NCBI RefSeq assembly: GCF_018691265.1 | Contig: NW_024881279.1 | Span: 9,092,243 to 9,156,242 of the forward strand | DNA from: Tyto alba | Lineage: Eukaryota; Chordata; Aves; Strigiformes; Tytonidae | Length of the DNA: 64,000 nucleotides | Direction: 5' to 3' | Part shown: piece by piece, positions 37,301 through 52,509 of the stretch | Numbering within the stretch: the first letter of the stretch is position 1 | Layout of the letters: each line of letters begins with the position of its first letter | Position numbers and translations under genes: made by a program | The notes under the pieces: generated by a model | Database searches by the model: none | What the model was told of the DNA's origin: nothing | Seen by the model: only the letters and a program-made list of their open reading frames with translations

Positions 37301-40300
37301 AGCCAGGTTTCCTCTTAAATACCTTCCTGGAAAAAGACTGTGGTGTGGATTCTCTGGTGTCTAATAAGGGTGGAACATCCCCTTCCCCTCCCCATTAGCA
37401 GATGCATTTCTTTTCTCTCTTTCATTGCCTGTTTTCACAGACCTTGTCAGGACCTGGATATATCTGGAATCCTTTTCCCCTGGGTCAAATGTGGGTGGTA
37501 CTGGGCAGCTGCTAGTGGGAACCAGCAAGAGTGCACTCGAGGCTGCTGAGTCACTTAGCCTAATTTTCCTGGAGAATCAGACTAAACTCCCACCCATGTC
37601 TCTCTTTCCACTGCCAGGGCAGAGCTTAGATGTTCCCTGTTTTCCACTCCACCATCTCCTCTTTGTCTTTCATTGCACAAAGCCAGGCTGCATTTATTAA
37701 GGGATGAGCCTTAATACTTGCAAGAAGTGAAATTCTTGAGGCACGGGAGCTAAAATAACCATTGTTCGCCTTGCCTGTTTATCTTCTAATTGTCACTGAC
37801 TCCTGTCTTTTCACATTCCTGGTGCTTGAAAAGGGAAGAACAGATCTAGGCAATGTAATTTAATACCCCAAACATACTGGCTTAATTGCAATCCCCACAA
37901 GCCAGCCACACAAAACTCTAAACAAATTCGATTAATTTATTTCAATTTGCACAAGTCTCCCTCTCAGACTGTAATTAATGGAGGGAAACAATTAAGGTAA
38001 ACACAGCACAGCTGAGAGAGCTGTCCTTGCTAAAAGTCACATTTTATTTTAATAATGCTGTATTTATATAAGTTCCAGGCTTTTAACAAGTTTCCCATTT
38101 CCTCAATGTTTAATCAGTCCTGTAAATATTTTGCCTGGGCTGAAACGGTTTTGTGAAATCAGAAATCAACAGGGAGGGCACAGGGCAGGGAGAGACTGAA
38201 TCACTGGTGGGTGCTTGAGAGAACATGGACTGTGGGCAAAGACTCAGGCAAGGGGCCAGTTCATATATATATATATAGGGCCCTATATAATCTCCTCCTC
38301 TCCGCAAGCTGACATGCTCCAACTGAGTACTGGTGATGTCTTGCTTTGTTAAGGTTTGCTTTGGTTGGGTGCCCTGTGCCAAGGGAGACCTCCCTGAGCA
38401 GGCAGTGCCCATCACTCCCACCCACTGCAGCAAATGTCTCCCCATTCCCGGCTGCCAGCTCAGACTCTTACAATCCTACACATCTGGACTGAAGCTAATT
38501 GGTGTTCACTGAGACTTTGATAGCCCCCTAAGAGAGTCGTTAACATTGGTGATGGGTCTGTGCATTACTGTGCTACCCAGGGACATGGTCCCACCTGGAC
38601 TCTGCCATGGCAGGGCTTGGACAGAGCGGTGCTGGGGGTAACTCTGCACCTCCTGCCTCGTGATCAGCCTCAGGTGTGCCACTGTCCTGGGACTGGGGAC
38701 AGTCACACCCTGGGTGTGGAGGTGCTCCTGGGGGGGCTGAAAGGTGGCCCCGAATCAGGCAGTGTGGGAGGGCTGGGAGGCAGCTCCCTACGGCTGCCCC
38801 AAATCCGGGGCTCTTCAGCTGCAGGTTGGTGACATTGCTGGTGTGATGGGACCAAATGGGTTTTATAAAGCCCGTAGGAAAAGCCTATCCCAGTAGATCT
38901 GTTTACTAAAGGTACAAATGACCCTTGGTCATGATGAGCCAGCTCCACCTGATGTATCTTCCCAGGTTTCCTGCTCCTGCTTGGATCAGGGCTTGGCTTT
39001 GCACAGCTCCCTTGTGCAGCACAGCCTGGGGACGTGCCAGCAAGGCATCTCCAAAATGCCACTGAAGGGAAGGCAAAGACATTTGTCCAGCTACCACTTG
39101 ATCTCTGCTCCAGGTCACCTTCATCACATGTCCACAGTCACCCTGCTCTGCTCAGACAGGAGAGAGTCTGATTTCACACCAGGCACAACTGGGCTGAAGG
39201 AAGAGATGGGGCCATTTCTCCAGGGGGACAAGCAGGTCCCACTCCAACTGCTCTGGCAGTGTCTTTGAGTCATTTTTTTCAACACTTGTCATTTTCCAGC
39301 TTTGAATAAATCCCATGGGTGAGTTTTCTTGAGACGTCACATCTGCTTTCATTACTTCCCTTTTTATATTTTTGAAAAAGCAGGAACAATACAATCCATC
39401 TTTCATTGCATCAACCAGTATTTCTAAAAGATGAAAAACATTAGGTGCTGGTTTTCTCCATTTTCTTCCCACTTTTATTAACCTTAACACGTACTGCTCT
39501 CCTCTTCCAGTGCAAGCGTGGCCTTGCTAGAGAAGAAGATCTTAGCTTGAACAATCTCATGTTGATTTTCTGCTATCTCAAGTACTGGCTGGTCTAATTA
39601 GTTTGGAAATGTGCCATTTGTTAAAGAAAGACAAGACACTGCCTAACTCCTGCTGTGTTAATTACATGCCTCTTTAGCTAATTGCTTGCCCACACTATTA
39701 GGTGAGGGAAGTTGTCACTGATGTCTCGAGTTGAAGGTGCCAAATAGGAAGGGAGGAAATGATGCTGATGGAGAAGAGGTCAAGTTTTGCGGTGATGGAA
39801 GCAGGGCCAATGCTAGTGCTGGTTTACACCTCCTCAGGGATGTATAACACAGATGCAGGATACGTCCCAGCATCCACAGAGGTGGGGGCTGGATGGGGTG
39901 GAAAGAGACACCCGTTTGGAGAGTGGCCTCCTGACTACCAGGGACTTTGTTGGGTGACCCTGGGCAACACGTTGCCTCTTCCCACCCTTGGCTCCTGCCT
40001 GCAAAATCCATAGAAGGATACGGACATTTGTTTGAAAAGCTCCAATAAAGAGTGTTATATAAAGGCCAGAAATCATTACTAGGTGTCGTTGGGATGCACA
40101 GAGGAGCACACACAGAGAAGGAAAAATAAAGGGAGGAAACAAATCCAAGCAGCAGGAAACAAAGTGCAGTGGCACAGGCAGTCAGGGTCTCCTGTGCTGT
40201 GGGACTGAGAAACATAACTCCCCACAAGTCCTGAGTGCCACCAAGGAGCCTACGCAGAGACAGACTCATCACCCCATGGCTCTGGCTGCTGATTTGGGGG

Positions 40301-41810
40301 TGAAGCTGCCACATGCACTGCCAAGCCTGGGGCAGAGAGGCTGGAGGTGCCTGTAGCTGCCAGCCCCAACTGTGCCAAGCAGGATCAGATCCAGCCTCTC
40401 TGCAGGCCCGTGGTGGAGGACAAGGTGAAGCAGGAGCCTTTGGAAATGAGGAAAGAGCCATTTCTGGCTGCCACAGGTCCTCTGTGTCCCCACAGAGTCA
40501 GGCTGTAGCAGCCTGGGACCAAAAGCTGCCCAAAATGGACCTTGAAGAGTAGAACAGGAGGGGATGGTTTGGTGGAAGCTAGTAATGAGCCCAACATTCA
40601 CCTCACAGTCCCACCTGATGGTGAGGACACTGGGGTCCCATCACGCAGGCAGATATTTGGGGCAGGGTTGGGAAGGTGGCAGTGTGGAAGTTGCTGAGTC
40701 TTTCTGAGCTGTCCCCACCCAGATCCCAACTGCTCAGTGAAACAACCTGTCATCCCAGTGGGGCTCAGAGATGCCTGGTCTGCTTTCACAAAGTCCCGTG
40801 GGATGCTGTTCTGTCCCAGCTGTGTACTGGGACAAAGGGTTTCTTCACGTCCCATCTCTGAGGCCATGCCCAGCAGAGTGGCTGGAGGAGGATGGACAGG
40901 AGGACAATCCCCCAGCTGCCCCAGTCCCCTGCTCCAGTCCCAAGACAAGTCCTTGCTGGCCGGAGTGGAGAGAGTATCTCCCAGCACAGACCCTGTGTGC
41001 TTGGGGAACTGGAGGTGGCCACAAGTGACACCCTGCACTGGTCCCCAGCTTCACTTCTGTTCTGATGGAAAGCTCCAGGCAGCCCAGCCTGGGCAAGTGC
41101 TGAGAGCGGGGCTGCTTTGGGGGCTGGAGGTGAGAAAAGCATGGCCAAGGTGCTGGCAGAGGCTGATGCTACACATTCCCTCCTCTGTGCCTTCCTCCTC
41201 GCCTGCACTCAGCCTCTTCCTGACATCTAGTGGGAGCAGGACAGCACGGCAAAGGAATCTGGTGCCAGCTCCAGACTCCTGGACACACAGACACAAACTA
41301 GTCACCTCACTGACACAAGACCTGGGCTGCCAGAGCCACCAAAGGTGCTGGCATCGGCCACAGCACACAGCTGGTCTTTACTGTTTCTGTAGAGAGTTGC
41401 TGGGGGTGAATTTCAGGGTATAATTCTTCATGAAGCCAGTTATTAATGACCTGGCAGAGACCCTGCTCTGAGGAATGGGTCATTTTTAGGGCTATCCACC
41501 ATCTCAGACCACTTGAGCCCTCTCCTATTCTACAGTTGTTCCAGTTTCCCAGGTAGGGTGAAAAACAGAGCTGGGCAGACAAATTTCCCTTCTTGCCCTT
41601 ATTTCACATGTTCACTTTCTTGGAGCAAAACCACCTTAATTTTTCCCCTTGTTGCCATCTGCCTTTGCTGGACTGCCTTCACTGTGTCTAACTTGCTGTC
41701 TGAAGGACAGTGTCACCTCTCCATATGTTCCCAAAGCTCCCTGGTGATGTCCAAGCACTTTCATCAATGAGCAGCTAAAAGTTAAATACCAGCAACAGAA
41801 AAAAACAATA
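34360..41810. other. Intergenic region between the microsatellite and the LONRF 3' end
   Basis: No gene was recognised here. The left part includes a small CpG cluster near 34920-34980. An AT-rich block at about 37740-38110 contains several TAAT/ATTA motifs and may be a conserved element. A short palindrome sits in a TA run near 38272. At 39715-41423 two opposite-strand open frames of 248 and 228 codons lie head to head, but they show low-complexity, Ser/Pro/Cys/Trp-rich translations typical of non-coding GC-rich sequence and were not called as genes. Confidence 0.55.
38272..38289. repeat. 18-bp perfect palindrome tatatagggccctatata
   Basis: A self-complementary sequence continuous with a (TA)n run on its left side. 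It is probably a by-product of the simple repeat, with cruciform potential. Confidence 0.85.
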
Positions 41811-41822
41811 ATGAAAAAGGTC

Positions 41823-41828
41823 TTTATT
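41823..41828 (-). terminator. LONRF-like: Polyadenylation signal AATAAA of the LONRF gene (distal, preferred)
   Basis: The minus strand reads AATAAA here, followed downstream by a T/GT-rich stretch (ttattgtttttttctgttg) typical of a cleavage-stimulation element. It lies about 2.2 kb after the LONRF stop codon and is the best-formed 3' end on this strand. Confidence 0.6.
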
Positions 41829-43447
41829 TCAATGACCAGGAAGAAAATTTAATTCAAAGAGTGAAGATACTAATACAAACCCCAAAGGCACTCCAAGCAA
41901 ACTGGAATGACTTGCACAAGTCCCTTCCCAAAGCAACCAGGCAGATGTGGCTCTGGTCCCCGTCTCTCCTGCAGCATGGACATGGTGCAGACCCACGCTT
42001 CTCCCCTGCATCCCCCCATGCCTCCTGCTTGCTGCAGGGACCCGCAGCAGCCCGGGGAGCTCCCAGACCTGGAGAACAGCCAACCTGGGAGTTAGGTGCA
42101 CAGCTCCGAGTGGGGGGGTCCACTGGGTGAGCTCACATTGACCCCGTGGAAAAGAAAGGCACTTCCCAAACTTCAGTGGCATCCTGCCACCTGCATGCAC
42201 CCTCACCAGCACTGTGAGGTTTCCCTCCATCGCCTATCTCTGCCCACCCCAATCCAACACCCTGGGGATATAATCCCTTGGGGAAGTCACGGTGCCCCAG
42301 AGCGAGCAGCAAAGTGGGGGAGGACATAGCTCAAAGGTAGAGGAGCAAATCCAGCTTTGAGTTGTCCTCAGCTGCCCTGTGCTCACTGTGGTCCCTGGGG
42401 AGCAAGCCCTTGGCTCCTGCCAACTGTCACTCTGGGGAGGCACTTTGCTGGAGAGGAGGGACCGAGACCTCTCACTCCTGGAGAGAGAAGGATGGGAAAA
42501 AGCAGTGGCCCTGGGCAGGGACCCCTCCAGAGCTGTATCCAGAGCCTCCTGACCCAGGCTCAGCCCAGCAATACGTGCAGCAAAGAGTACTGTAGCCCCA
42601 ACCTGATTTTCTCTCCCACCCATATATCCAACAGCCCCCTGAGCCCCCAGATGGGATGTGGAGCCTTTGGGAAAAGCAGAGATAAAATTCTGGAAGCAAT
42701 GCTAATCCAGGAACTCACTAAGTGAGTATCACTCCTAAAATTCAACCCAAAGCCACTGAAATTATGGATGATCCCAAACCTTCAGGATTTCCATGACGGA
42801 AAGCCTGGGCTGTCCAGGAGGATACTCTTTTCTCTGTGTTTAGAGACAAGCAGTAGCCGGACACTTGCAGACAGGCACTTGCTTCCCTGTCATGGGGCTC
42901 ACAGCCTCAGTCACTGGTCCTGCCCCCTCCCTGGCTCTCCAGAGGTTCAACTCCCTTTGACATCACTCTGTGCTGTTTCGGGGAATCCTGAACAGTTCTG
43001 GGTCCCACATGCAAGGATCTGGCCCCTACTCAGACCCTGATTTTCTCCTGAGGAGGCAGAAAGTTCAGAATAAACACTGAACATAGGAAAATTGCACTAT
43101 TCAAGTCTCACAAAGCCCCTTCCAGGCTTGACTCCCTTGTGCCATTGGCTCCCTCCAGCCCACAGGTCTGATCCCACAACCTAAACCCAGCCAGGCTTGG
43201 GAACAGCAGCCTTTGGGTGGGGGAAAAAGCACGAAGGCTGCCAAATCCTGCCCTTTCCACAGCACTTCATGGCAGTGGAGCCGCCAGCTGGGGAAGCGGC
43301 AGGCAAGCTTAGCGCAGTAAACACAGCAGAACACTGAGCAGAGTGATGGGAAGGGGACAGCCTGACCTGGGCACATTCAGAGGAGCAGCATCTCCTCACT
43401 GTGTGGCCATGGAGATGGTTATGAGCTGCTCTGTGGGTTTTGTATTG

Positions 43448-43453
43448 TTTAAT
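43448..43453 (-). terminator. LONRF-like: Alternative polyadenylation signal ATTAAA (proximal) of the LONRF gene
   Basis: The minus strand reads ATTAAA 0.55 kb after the stop codon. ATTAAA is the commonest variant of the canonical hexamer. Usage is uncertain. Confidence 0.3.
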
Positions 43454-43996
43454 TTAACCTTTCTTCTTGTTTGAATAGAAATTAAGTCAAACTCGTAAGC
43501 AGAGGCAGAGCCTTCAGCTCCTGAGGCTGGGGGAAGCCGTTGGAACTTCTTTACCTCCCAGTGCCACTTCTCCCAAGCCTGAAAATCTGCTGCACAGAGC
43601 AGGACTATCTACTAAAAACCCTACATTGTCCTTCAAAGAGGAAGAGGTGATCCTGGCACTTGGTCCTCTGCCCTAAGGAGAATTCTCCTTAGCGCTGAAG
43701 GAGCTCGGCAGGTGACTTTGGTTCCCAAGACACAACCCAGCTTTCCATCGTGGTCCCCTCTCTGATAGCACAGTACAGCCGTGTCACCAAGCAACTGCCA
43801 GAGGTGGCATGGACGGTGTAGTGGTGCTGCTAGTGTGGCATCAACCCCGCTGAGCCGGGCAGAGGGTGCTCAGCTCATCTCCAAGGCTGATTGGGGGCGG
43901 GGGGGGCTCAAACTATACACAAAACCATGAAGCAGCACATAGAGAAACTCAAGGGGGTGGAGGTCTCCCCTGCAGAGAGGGAGGGGGCTGGGGGTC

Positions 43997-44194
43997 TCAG
44001 ACGCGGCCCCGGGGGCTGTGCTCGGGCAGCGGGTGCCTGGCGGGGGGTTGCTGCAGCAGGGCAGCGAGGATGCGCTGCAGCTGCATGAGGCGGGCACGCA
44101 GGGAGGTGGTGGAGAAGAGGTTCAGTTGGTAGGACGGGTCAAGAGGCAGGATGGAGATGAGCCACCAGCACCATGTCGGGCCATCTGCCGAAGC
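43997..44194 (-). CDS. LONRF-like: LONRF gene exon 12 (last): end of LON domain and C-terminal tail
   Basis: It encodes residues 567-631 and TGA. The acceptor is ctctcccctccag|GCT, phase 0. It contains the family signature GPTWCWWL (residues 571-578), equivalent to GPAWCWWLLA in LONRF1, and then the leucine-rich closing helix of the LON domain. The tail after about residue 613 is rich in Pro, Arg and His and does not resemble the ends of LONRF1-3 as I remember them. The long open frame seen on the opposite strand is a shadow of this GC-rich exon. Confidence 0.93.
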   Translation of the reverse strand, partial: ASADGPTWCWWLISILPLDPSYQLNLFSTTSLRARLMQLQRILAALLQQPPARHPLPEHSPRGRV

Positions 44195-45352
44195 CTGGAG
44201 GGGAGAGAGGGACAGACCCCCACATCAGGAACTGCAAGGTGAATGCTTGGCCTCTGGGCAGCATCGCCGATGGGAAACATTTGCTCTTGTCAGGATGGCA
44301 ATGTCAGCTTTGGCTAAGGTATTCCTCTAAACGGCCCTTTTGTCTGTCCAGGCTCAAAACTGCTGGGTAAACTAATTTAATTTCCAGACGAGCATTCCCC
44401 AGGGAGTCTCCAGACACAAGATGTAACCGGGAAAATATCTATACTAAAGAGACAAAGAAATATCTTGTGTGTTTCCTTGATTAAGGTGATGGGTTTTGTA
44501 AAAATGGGCCAAATCCTGCATGGTCAGTGACTTCTGGGGCATTTGTTTTAACAACACTCAAAGAGGCAAGGTGCAGGCCAGGCAGGCACAACCACTGTGC
44601 AGTGCTTTTGTAAACCAGCTTTTTGCATTTGTAAACCAGATTTTTTAAAACCTGAGCCAAACTAAGAGGGAAATGTTTGATTCAGCTGATAGAGGATGAG
44701 TTGTTCTGTAATTCTGAGCACAGTATTGATGCAATTGCTGGCTAGGGCAGCCTTAGCTCGGGACAAGCCAGCAAGAGCATATTTGTAACAATCCAGACAG
44801 GTGACACTTTCTTAAAGGAGCGAAAACTACATTTGGGGATTTTTATATATTTTTTTTTAGAATATGAATTTGTAAGAGCAATTTAATAAGCAAACTGGAT
44901 CCTGCCCTCTTAACTCCTTTCCTCTGGCCAGCTATGGCTGTCTCAAAGGAACACAATGAGAAAGGAGACCTCAGACTCACTGAGCTGTGGGGTTCATTTC
45001 TTTGCCCATTTGTTTGTTCAGGTTTTTTTCCCAAGTGTTTTCAAATCTAGACAGTTCAGTTTCTCAGTTCTCATTTAAGAAAAGACTCCGGGGAAAGCTT
45101 TCAAACTCAGTGCTCAGTTTCCAAAACAGTTTAAAACTATAAAGAAACATTGAACGGTCTTAACAAACAATCCCTACCATCTCTGAGTGAGAGATGCCAT
45201 AAGTGCTAATGAGAGTGAAAACCAGATTTGTTTTGCTCGTCTCAGGGCTGAGCTGAGCAGGGAATCAGGGTGGTTAGGGCAGGAACAGTGCTGCTTCAGA
45301 GGCTCTCTTCGTACCCTCTCTATTTAGAGCATCCCTTCCCTCGGGGCATTAC
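44195..45352 (-). other. LONRF-like: LONRF gene intron 11
   Basis: This 1158-bp intron is bounded by GT at 45352 and AG at 44195. It contains a 22-bp imperfect tandem duplication (tttgtaaaccag copies near 44608 and 44629) and otherwise no recognisable element. Confidence 0.9.
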
Positions 45353-46910
<1,558 letters not shown>

Positions 46911-47192
46911 CTAAAACCAGATCTGTCCTTTACCCCAGGAAGTGATGCTCCAGTGGAGAGCAACATCAAAGCTTCCACTTGGCTCACCAAGAGCCCAAGG
47001 ACAGACCCTGCCCACCAAACAGCTCCTTGCAGAGATGCTCCCTCACCCCAAGGTGCCCAGTGGGGCACATCCACACCCACCCAGCACTGTTGTGACATGG
47101 TCCTAGAAGTGGGACAGACATCAGTTGTGCAACCCCAAGCCAGAGCAATGGTATGTGGTGTGGACAGCCCCCTCAGAGCCCCTCCCAGCCCC

Positions 47193-47236
47193 CATGCACG
47201 CACACACACGCACATGCACACGCACATGCACACACG
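47193..47236. repeat. Degenerate CA-rich microsatellite in LONRF intron 8
   Basis: About 44 bp of CA/CG/TG repeats (units such as cacgcaca and catgcaca) starting 22 bp inside the intron after exon 8. On the transcribed strand it is a GT-rich run close to the donor, which can influence splicing in some genes. No effect is shown here. Confidence 0.9.
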
Positions 47237-47257
47237 CCAGAGCAGGTCCCTGCTTAC

Positions 47258-47379
47258 TTGGAGAGCTCTGCCATCTCAGCCTGGTGCAGCTCCCGGCGCT
47301 CAGCCAGCTGTGCAGGGAAGGTGGCCAGCATGATGTCCTGCAGCAGCACGGTGGGGCTGTAGCTTCCAGCCTTCAGGTA
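47258..47379 (-). CDS. LONRF-like: LONRF gene exon 8: linker helices between RING2 and LON
   Basis: It encodes residues 370-409 and two bases of Asn410. It begins YLKAGSYSPTVLLQDI and ends LAERRELHQAEMAELS, aligning with the family segment Y-L-A-x-R-K-Y-x-x-T followed by L-x-E-R-x-x-x-H-x-x-E-M-A-E-L-S-N. The acceptor is atttcttttag and the donor is CCAA|gtaagca. Confidence 0.95.
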
Positions 47380-47918
47380 CTAAAAGAAATTAGACCCAGA
47401 ATTAGGTTGGAGGGGGGGGTGGCGGGAGGAGGCCACAGGCCCTGCTGGGCTCTGAATCATGCTCACTTTTATTGGAGCTGAGGGTAATTTTAGATTAGAG
47501 AAAGTCAGGGATAAAACCTATTGGGGGATGTCAAGTCATCCAGCAGGATGGGATATCAGCTCCACTGAGACTTCTGGACGGAGCTCAGACCCAGGGCCCA
47601 TTCAGCGCAGCGTCCTGTCTCTGACAGTGATGCAGTCCTTGTATGACAACCTAATTTCCCTGATGGTCTCATCTGATCTCTTTTCATTAAAAATTAAATC
47701 AAATCTCCAGGCTAGCAGGTTTTCTATCTATTTCCATTTTTTAAAGTAATTAGCATTCACTTCTTTCTTTCTCTCTCTTTCTCTACATCTCAGTCCTGTT
47801 TACTATCTCACTAAATCACTGTGGCATCTTGTGGAAATTAGTATCTTGGTCTTAATTATCAACTGTCTGGTCATTCCCACATGAGCCGAGCTGATGCTGC
47901 CATGCCAAGGAGCTGCTA

Positions 47919-49780
<1,862 letters not shown>

Positions 49781-49874
49781 CGTATGCAGAGGGAGCACTC
49801 GAAGTCAGATATGCTTAGCAGCTCCCTGAGGCACGGCTGGGTAGAGTTTGCTGCTGCTGTTTCTTCTTTGTTAT
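49781..49874 (-). CDS. LONRF-like: LONRF gene exon 6: acidic linker and first two zinc ligands of RING2
   Basis: It encodes residues 300-331 with split codons at both ends. It ends SISDFECSLCIR, the conserved start of LONRF RING2, with Cys326 and Cys329 as zinc ligands. The acceptor is ttttgccactag, and the donor CATACG|gtgagt splits Arg331. It joins exon 5 by a split Asp codon, which fixes the exon 5 donor. Confidence 0.96.
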
Positions 49875-50670
49875 CTAGTGGCAAAAGAGAAGAAAAAATA
49901 AGACAATCCCCCATTTCAATACTGAAAATTAATCTTTGCTTTCTGACCTTGTTCTGAGGTGTAAGTAGCAAACTGCTACACAAAGTGCTTTGAAAGTTAA
50001 AAACAAAAGCACTAGGAAATGCTACATAAACTCTATTAACCCATCTGTGTTTATCCATAGCTTTTACATCAGTGGGTCTCATGTTACTTGGCAGAGGAAG
50101 AGGGTACCTCTCCACATCCTTTTGCAGGCAGGGAAACTGAGGCACTGGGAAGTGAAGTGGCCTAAGAAGCTCCCAGGTGGAGGTCTCTGGAGACCTGACA
50201 TGAGTCATCATCACCTCTATGCAGACGCACATACATGGCAGCCATCTGGCTGGACAATGATGGCAAGTTAATGCCAATGGAGGTACTGCTTCCCCAACAC
50301 ATGGCATGCCATGTCCTGCACAAGAGAATTCAATCTAAATCTAAACCCATCTAAACCCATGGGAACCAAAGGGACCCTCTCCCTGACTCCACACAGGGAA
50401 CAAGTGATGTCTGGTTTTAGCAAGAACTTTTCACCAAGCTAGACCCAAGAGCTTGGTGTAAGTTCACCAGCCCAACACAGGAAGATCTGATCCTCCTCAC
50501 ATTCACAAGAAGCAGCAAATGTGCTGGCCAGAGCTGCCCCATCGTGTGCCCCTGGGATATCTGCTCATTGAGCTGGCACAAAGTGCAAACACCAAGTTTT
50601 CGGTGCCAAAATGGACTTTAACCAAGCATTTTGTATGAGACAATATTCTGGCACCTTTGACAACACTCAC

Positions 50671-50803
50671 CTACCAACCGGCCCTGCCTCTCTGTGTAAG
50701 TCTCTGGCTCCTGCCATTGTCCCGGCTGGGAAAGAGTGGCAGCTCCCTGGACATGATCAGACTCAGCATCTTCTCTGCCATCCACCAGCTCTCCCTCCTG
50801 ATC
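50671..50803 (-). CDS. LONRF-like: LONRF gene exon 5: variable linker
   Basis: It has 44 codons plus one base (residues 256-299). The acceptor is ttgttgtgcctag|GAT and the donor is GTAG|gtgagt. The sequence is acidic and Gln-rich with no domain, like the poorly conserved region before RING2 in all LONRF proteins. It is assigned on splice sites and exact phase agreement on both sides rather than on homology. Confidence 0.8.
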
Positions 50804-51490
50804 CTAGGCACAACAAAGATGAAGTTGAGCCCCAAATCTCTTCTTCCTTTGAGTACACAGCCCTATCTGTCCCACCGAGCCTGATGGCACCAGGAGGCTT
50901 TCTGGTGTGTTGTTGTGTATTAACATCTTGCATCTGTGGGACAGCAGGAGAGTGTGGCCTTCAGACATCCCTGCTGTGGTTAAAACATGGGTTTACTCTG
51001 TCCAGGTGTAAGACCTGGTATGTGGCTGTATCTGAGCCCATTTTCTCTGATTTTCCCCTCTCTCTAAACCTGCCAAATTTGTCATTAGAAGGCAAAGAGC
51101 AAAAGGTGAACTTTCCTTAATAGCTGCTAATGGTCTGCACTGTGCTCAAATACGGTTTTTGCATGAAAAAAAACATTAAAATCTACATTTTTTTTTCCTG
51201 GATGTAGTGTGACTTAGGTGTTTTAAATACAATGAGAGTCTAAAATCTTACTAGAACTATTGCCGAATGAAACTGGGAGAGTAATGGAGACAGAAAGAGC
51301 CTCCTCTGTTTCCCCAGTGCCACTACATGCAGCTTCTCATCCCAGCATGAAATCACATGCACATGGCTATGGTTCTGCACAGCCTCCCATTATCACACCT
51401 TCTTTACCATCATTGGAAAACTCCAATTTGGGATATCCCAAAGGGACATTAAGTCCCATTGCAGACCCAGATTGTTGAAGGCTCTCTTAC

Positions 51491-51622
51491 CTGAGCTTGT
51501 GTGGAAGATGGTGGGAGCACAGGGCTCCCTCCATTGACCTGGGGACCATCTGAGCTTTGGTGAGCATTACCTGAGCGTGCAGTGGCCATGTGTGGCTGAG
51601 GAGCATCCTCTTGCATGAGGAT
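51491..51622 (-). CDS. LONRF-like: LONRF gene exon 4: variable linker after the TPR region
   Basis: It has 44 codons (residues 212-255), phase 0 at both ends. The acceptor is excellent (ctttctccttgcag|ATC) and the donor is CAG|gtaagag. It starts ILMQEDAPQPH, which continues the last TPR helix (REIEK) of exon 3, then becomes Ser/Gly/Pro-rich. The frame is also open upstream to an alternative acceptor, which would add 48 codons (see findings). Confidence 0.82.
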
Positions 51623-52386
51623 CTGCAAGGAGAAAGTGGAGCTCAGGAGGTGCTGGGAGAAGGAAGCAGGGAGGTCGGTGGGCTGCCAGGCTCCTTCTTT
51701 CTCCAAAGCTGACTTCTGCTCTCTGCAGGGCATGTTGGGGTTACTTGTTTCAGCACTGGCTGAGCTCTCTGACAAACAAAAGCCTTAGCAACACAAGGAA
51801 GAATGCAGCATGAAGGAGTGAACAAAATGTTCTATTTTAAATGCTGGGAGCCATGTTCTCCATCACCCACAAAGAGCAGGGAGGGAATGAGCTGTGAGGG
51901 GTATGAGGGCATTCCCCATACCCCTATCCTTTCCCTCCTGAAAAGCAAGTGTCCACCCATGGCATGATGTCCCCATGCTGGGGACACTGCTGGAGGCCCC
52001 ATTGTTGATGGTGATTTTGGTACACGGGTGGGTGCTGGCCTGAAATCATCTGCAGAAAAGACACTGGCTCTCCAGTGGCAGCTTTCAGCTGGCTGCTTTG
52101 CCTTGGTGACTACTGATGCTGCCTCGAAGCCCACTTCTTATCATGTCAGCATCTAAACCCTGCAAAAGCTGAGACTTGAAGATATGGACTGAGCAAGGGG
52201 AGTTTTCTTCATGGGTGAACCTGCATCAGAGTGATGGGAAGGCTCTTGGACCAGGGCCCGACTTCCCTTGATCCCACTGCTGGCCAGAGTAGCACCACCA
52301 TGATGGGCACAAGTCCTTCAGAGCACAAGGACATCTTTCTGTGTCATGTGAGGACACAGGACCCTGTCACAGTATGGCCCACACAC

Positions 52387-52509
52387 CTTCTCTATCTCTC
52401 TCCGAGCAGGGTAGAAATGGGGACTGAGTGTCAGGCAGTGTTCCCATGCCAGCAAGGCTTCAGCTTTCTGTCCCATCTCCAGAAGCACCTTCCCTTTCCT
52501 GAAGAAGCC
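52387..52509 (-). CDS. LONRF-like: LONRF gene exon 3: TPR-like helices
   Basis: It has 41 codons (residues 171-211), phase 0 at both ends. It reads GFFRKGKVLLEMGQKAEALL and ends HFYPARREIEK. The pattern F-x-K-G-x-x-L-x-x-x-x-x-x-x-A-L-x-x-x-x-x-x-L-x-x-x-P is a tetratricopeptide repeat and matches the LONRF TPR region (KGKVL...). The acceptor is ttctgctctgcag and the donor is AAG|gtgtgt. Confidence 0.93.

Larger units (their letters stand above)
41811..43996 (-). other. LONRF-like: Presumptive 3' untranslated region of the LONRF gene
   Basis: Sequence downstream of the LONRF stop on the minus strand, up to the AATAAA at 41823-41828 plus a short cleavage distance. An ATTAAA at 43448-43453 could give a shorter UTR of about 0.55 kb. 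No conserved coding segment was seen. Both ends depend on which poly(A) signal is used. Confidence 0.5.

Noticed and set aside
39715..40461. 248-codon minus-strand open frame
   Set aside because: Slightly longer than expected by chance, but there is no recognisable domain, it is rich in Ser/Pro/Cys/Trp, no promoter or poly(A) partner is evident, and overlapping frames on the other strand are equally plausible. A protein search and RNA-seq would settle it.
40737..41423. 228-codon plus-strand open frame, head to head with the previous one
   Set aside because: No domain, signal peptide or codon pattern. The composition matches random translation of GC-rich DNA.
51643..51825. Alternative frame for LONRF exon 4 starting at the CAG|AGA acceptor
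   Set aside because: This frame stops before the exon 4 donor and would truncate the protein ahead of RING2. Entry two bases later, or at the strong acceptor before 51622, keeps the frame.
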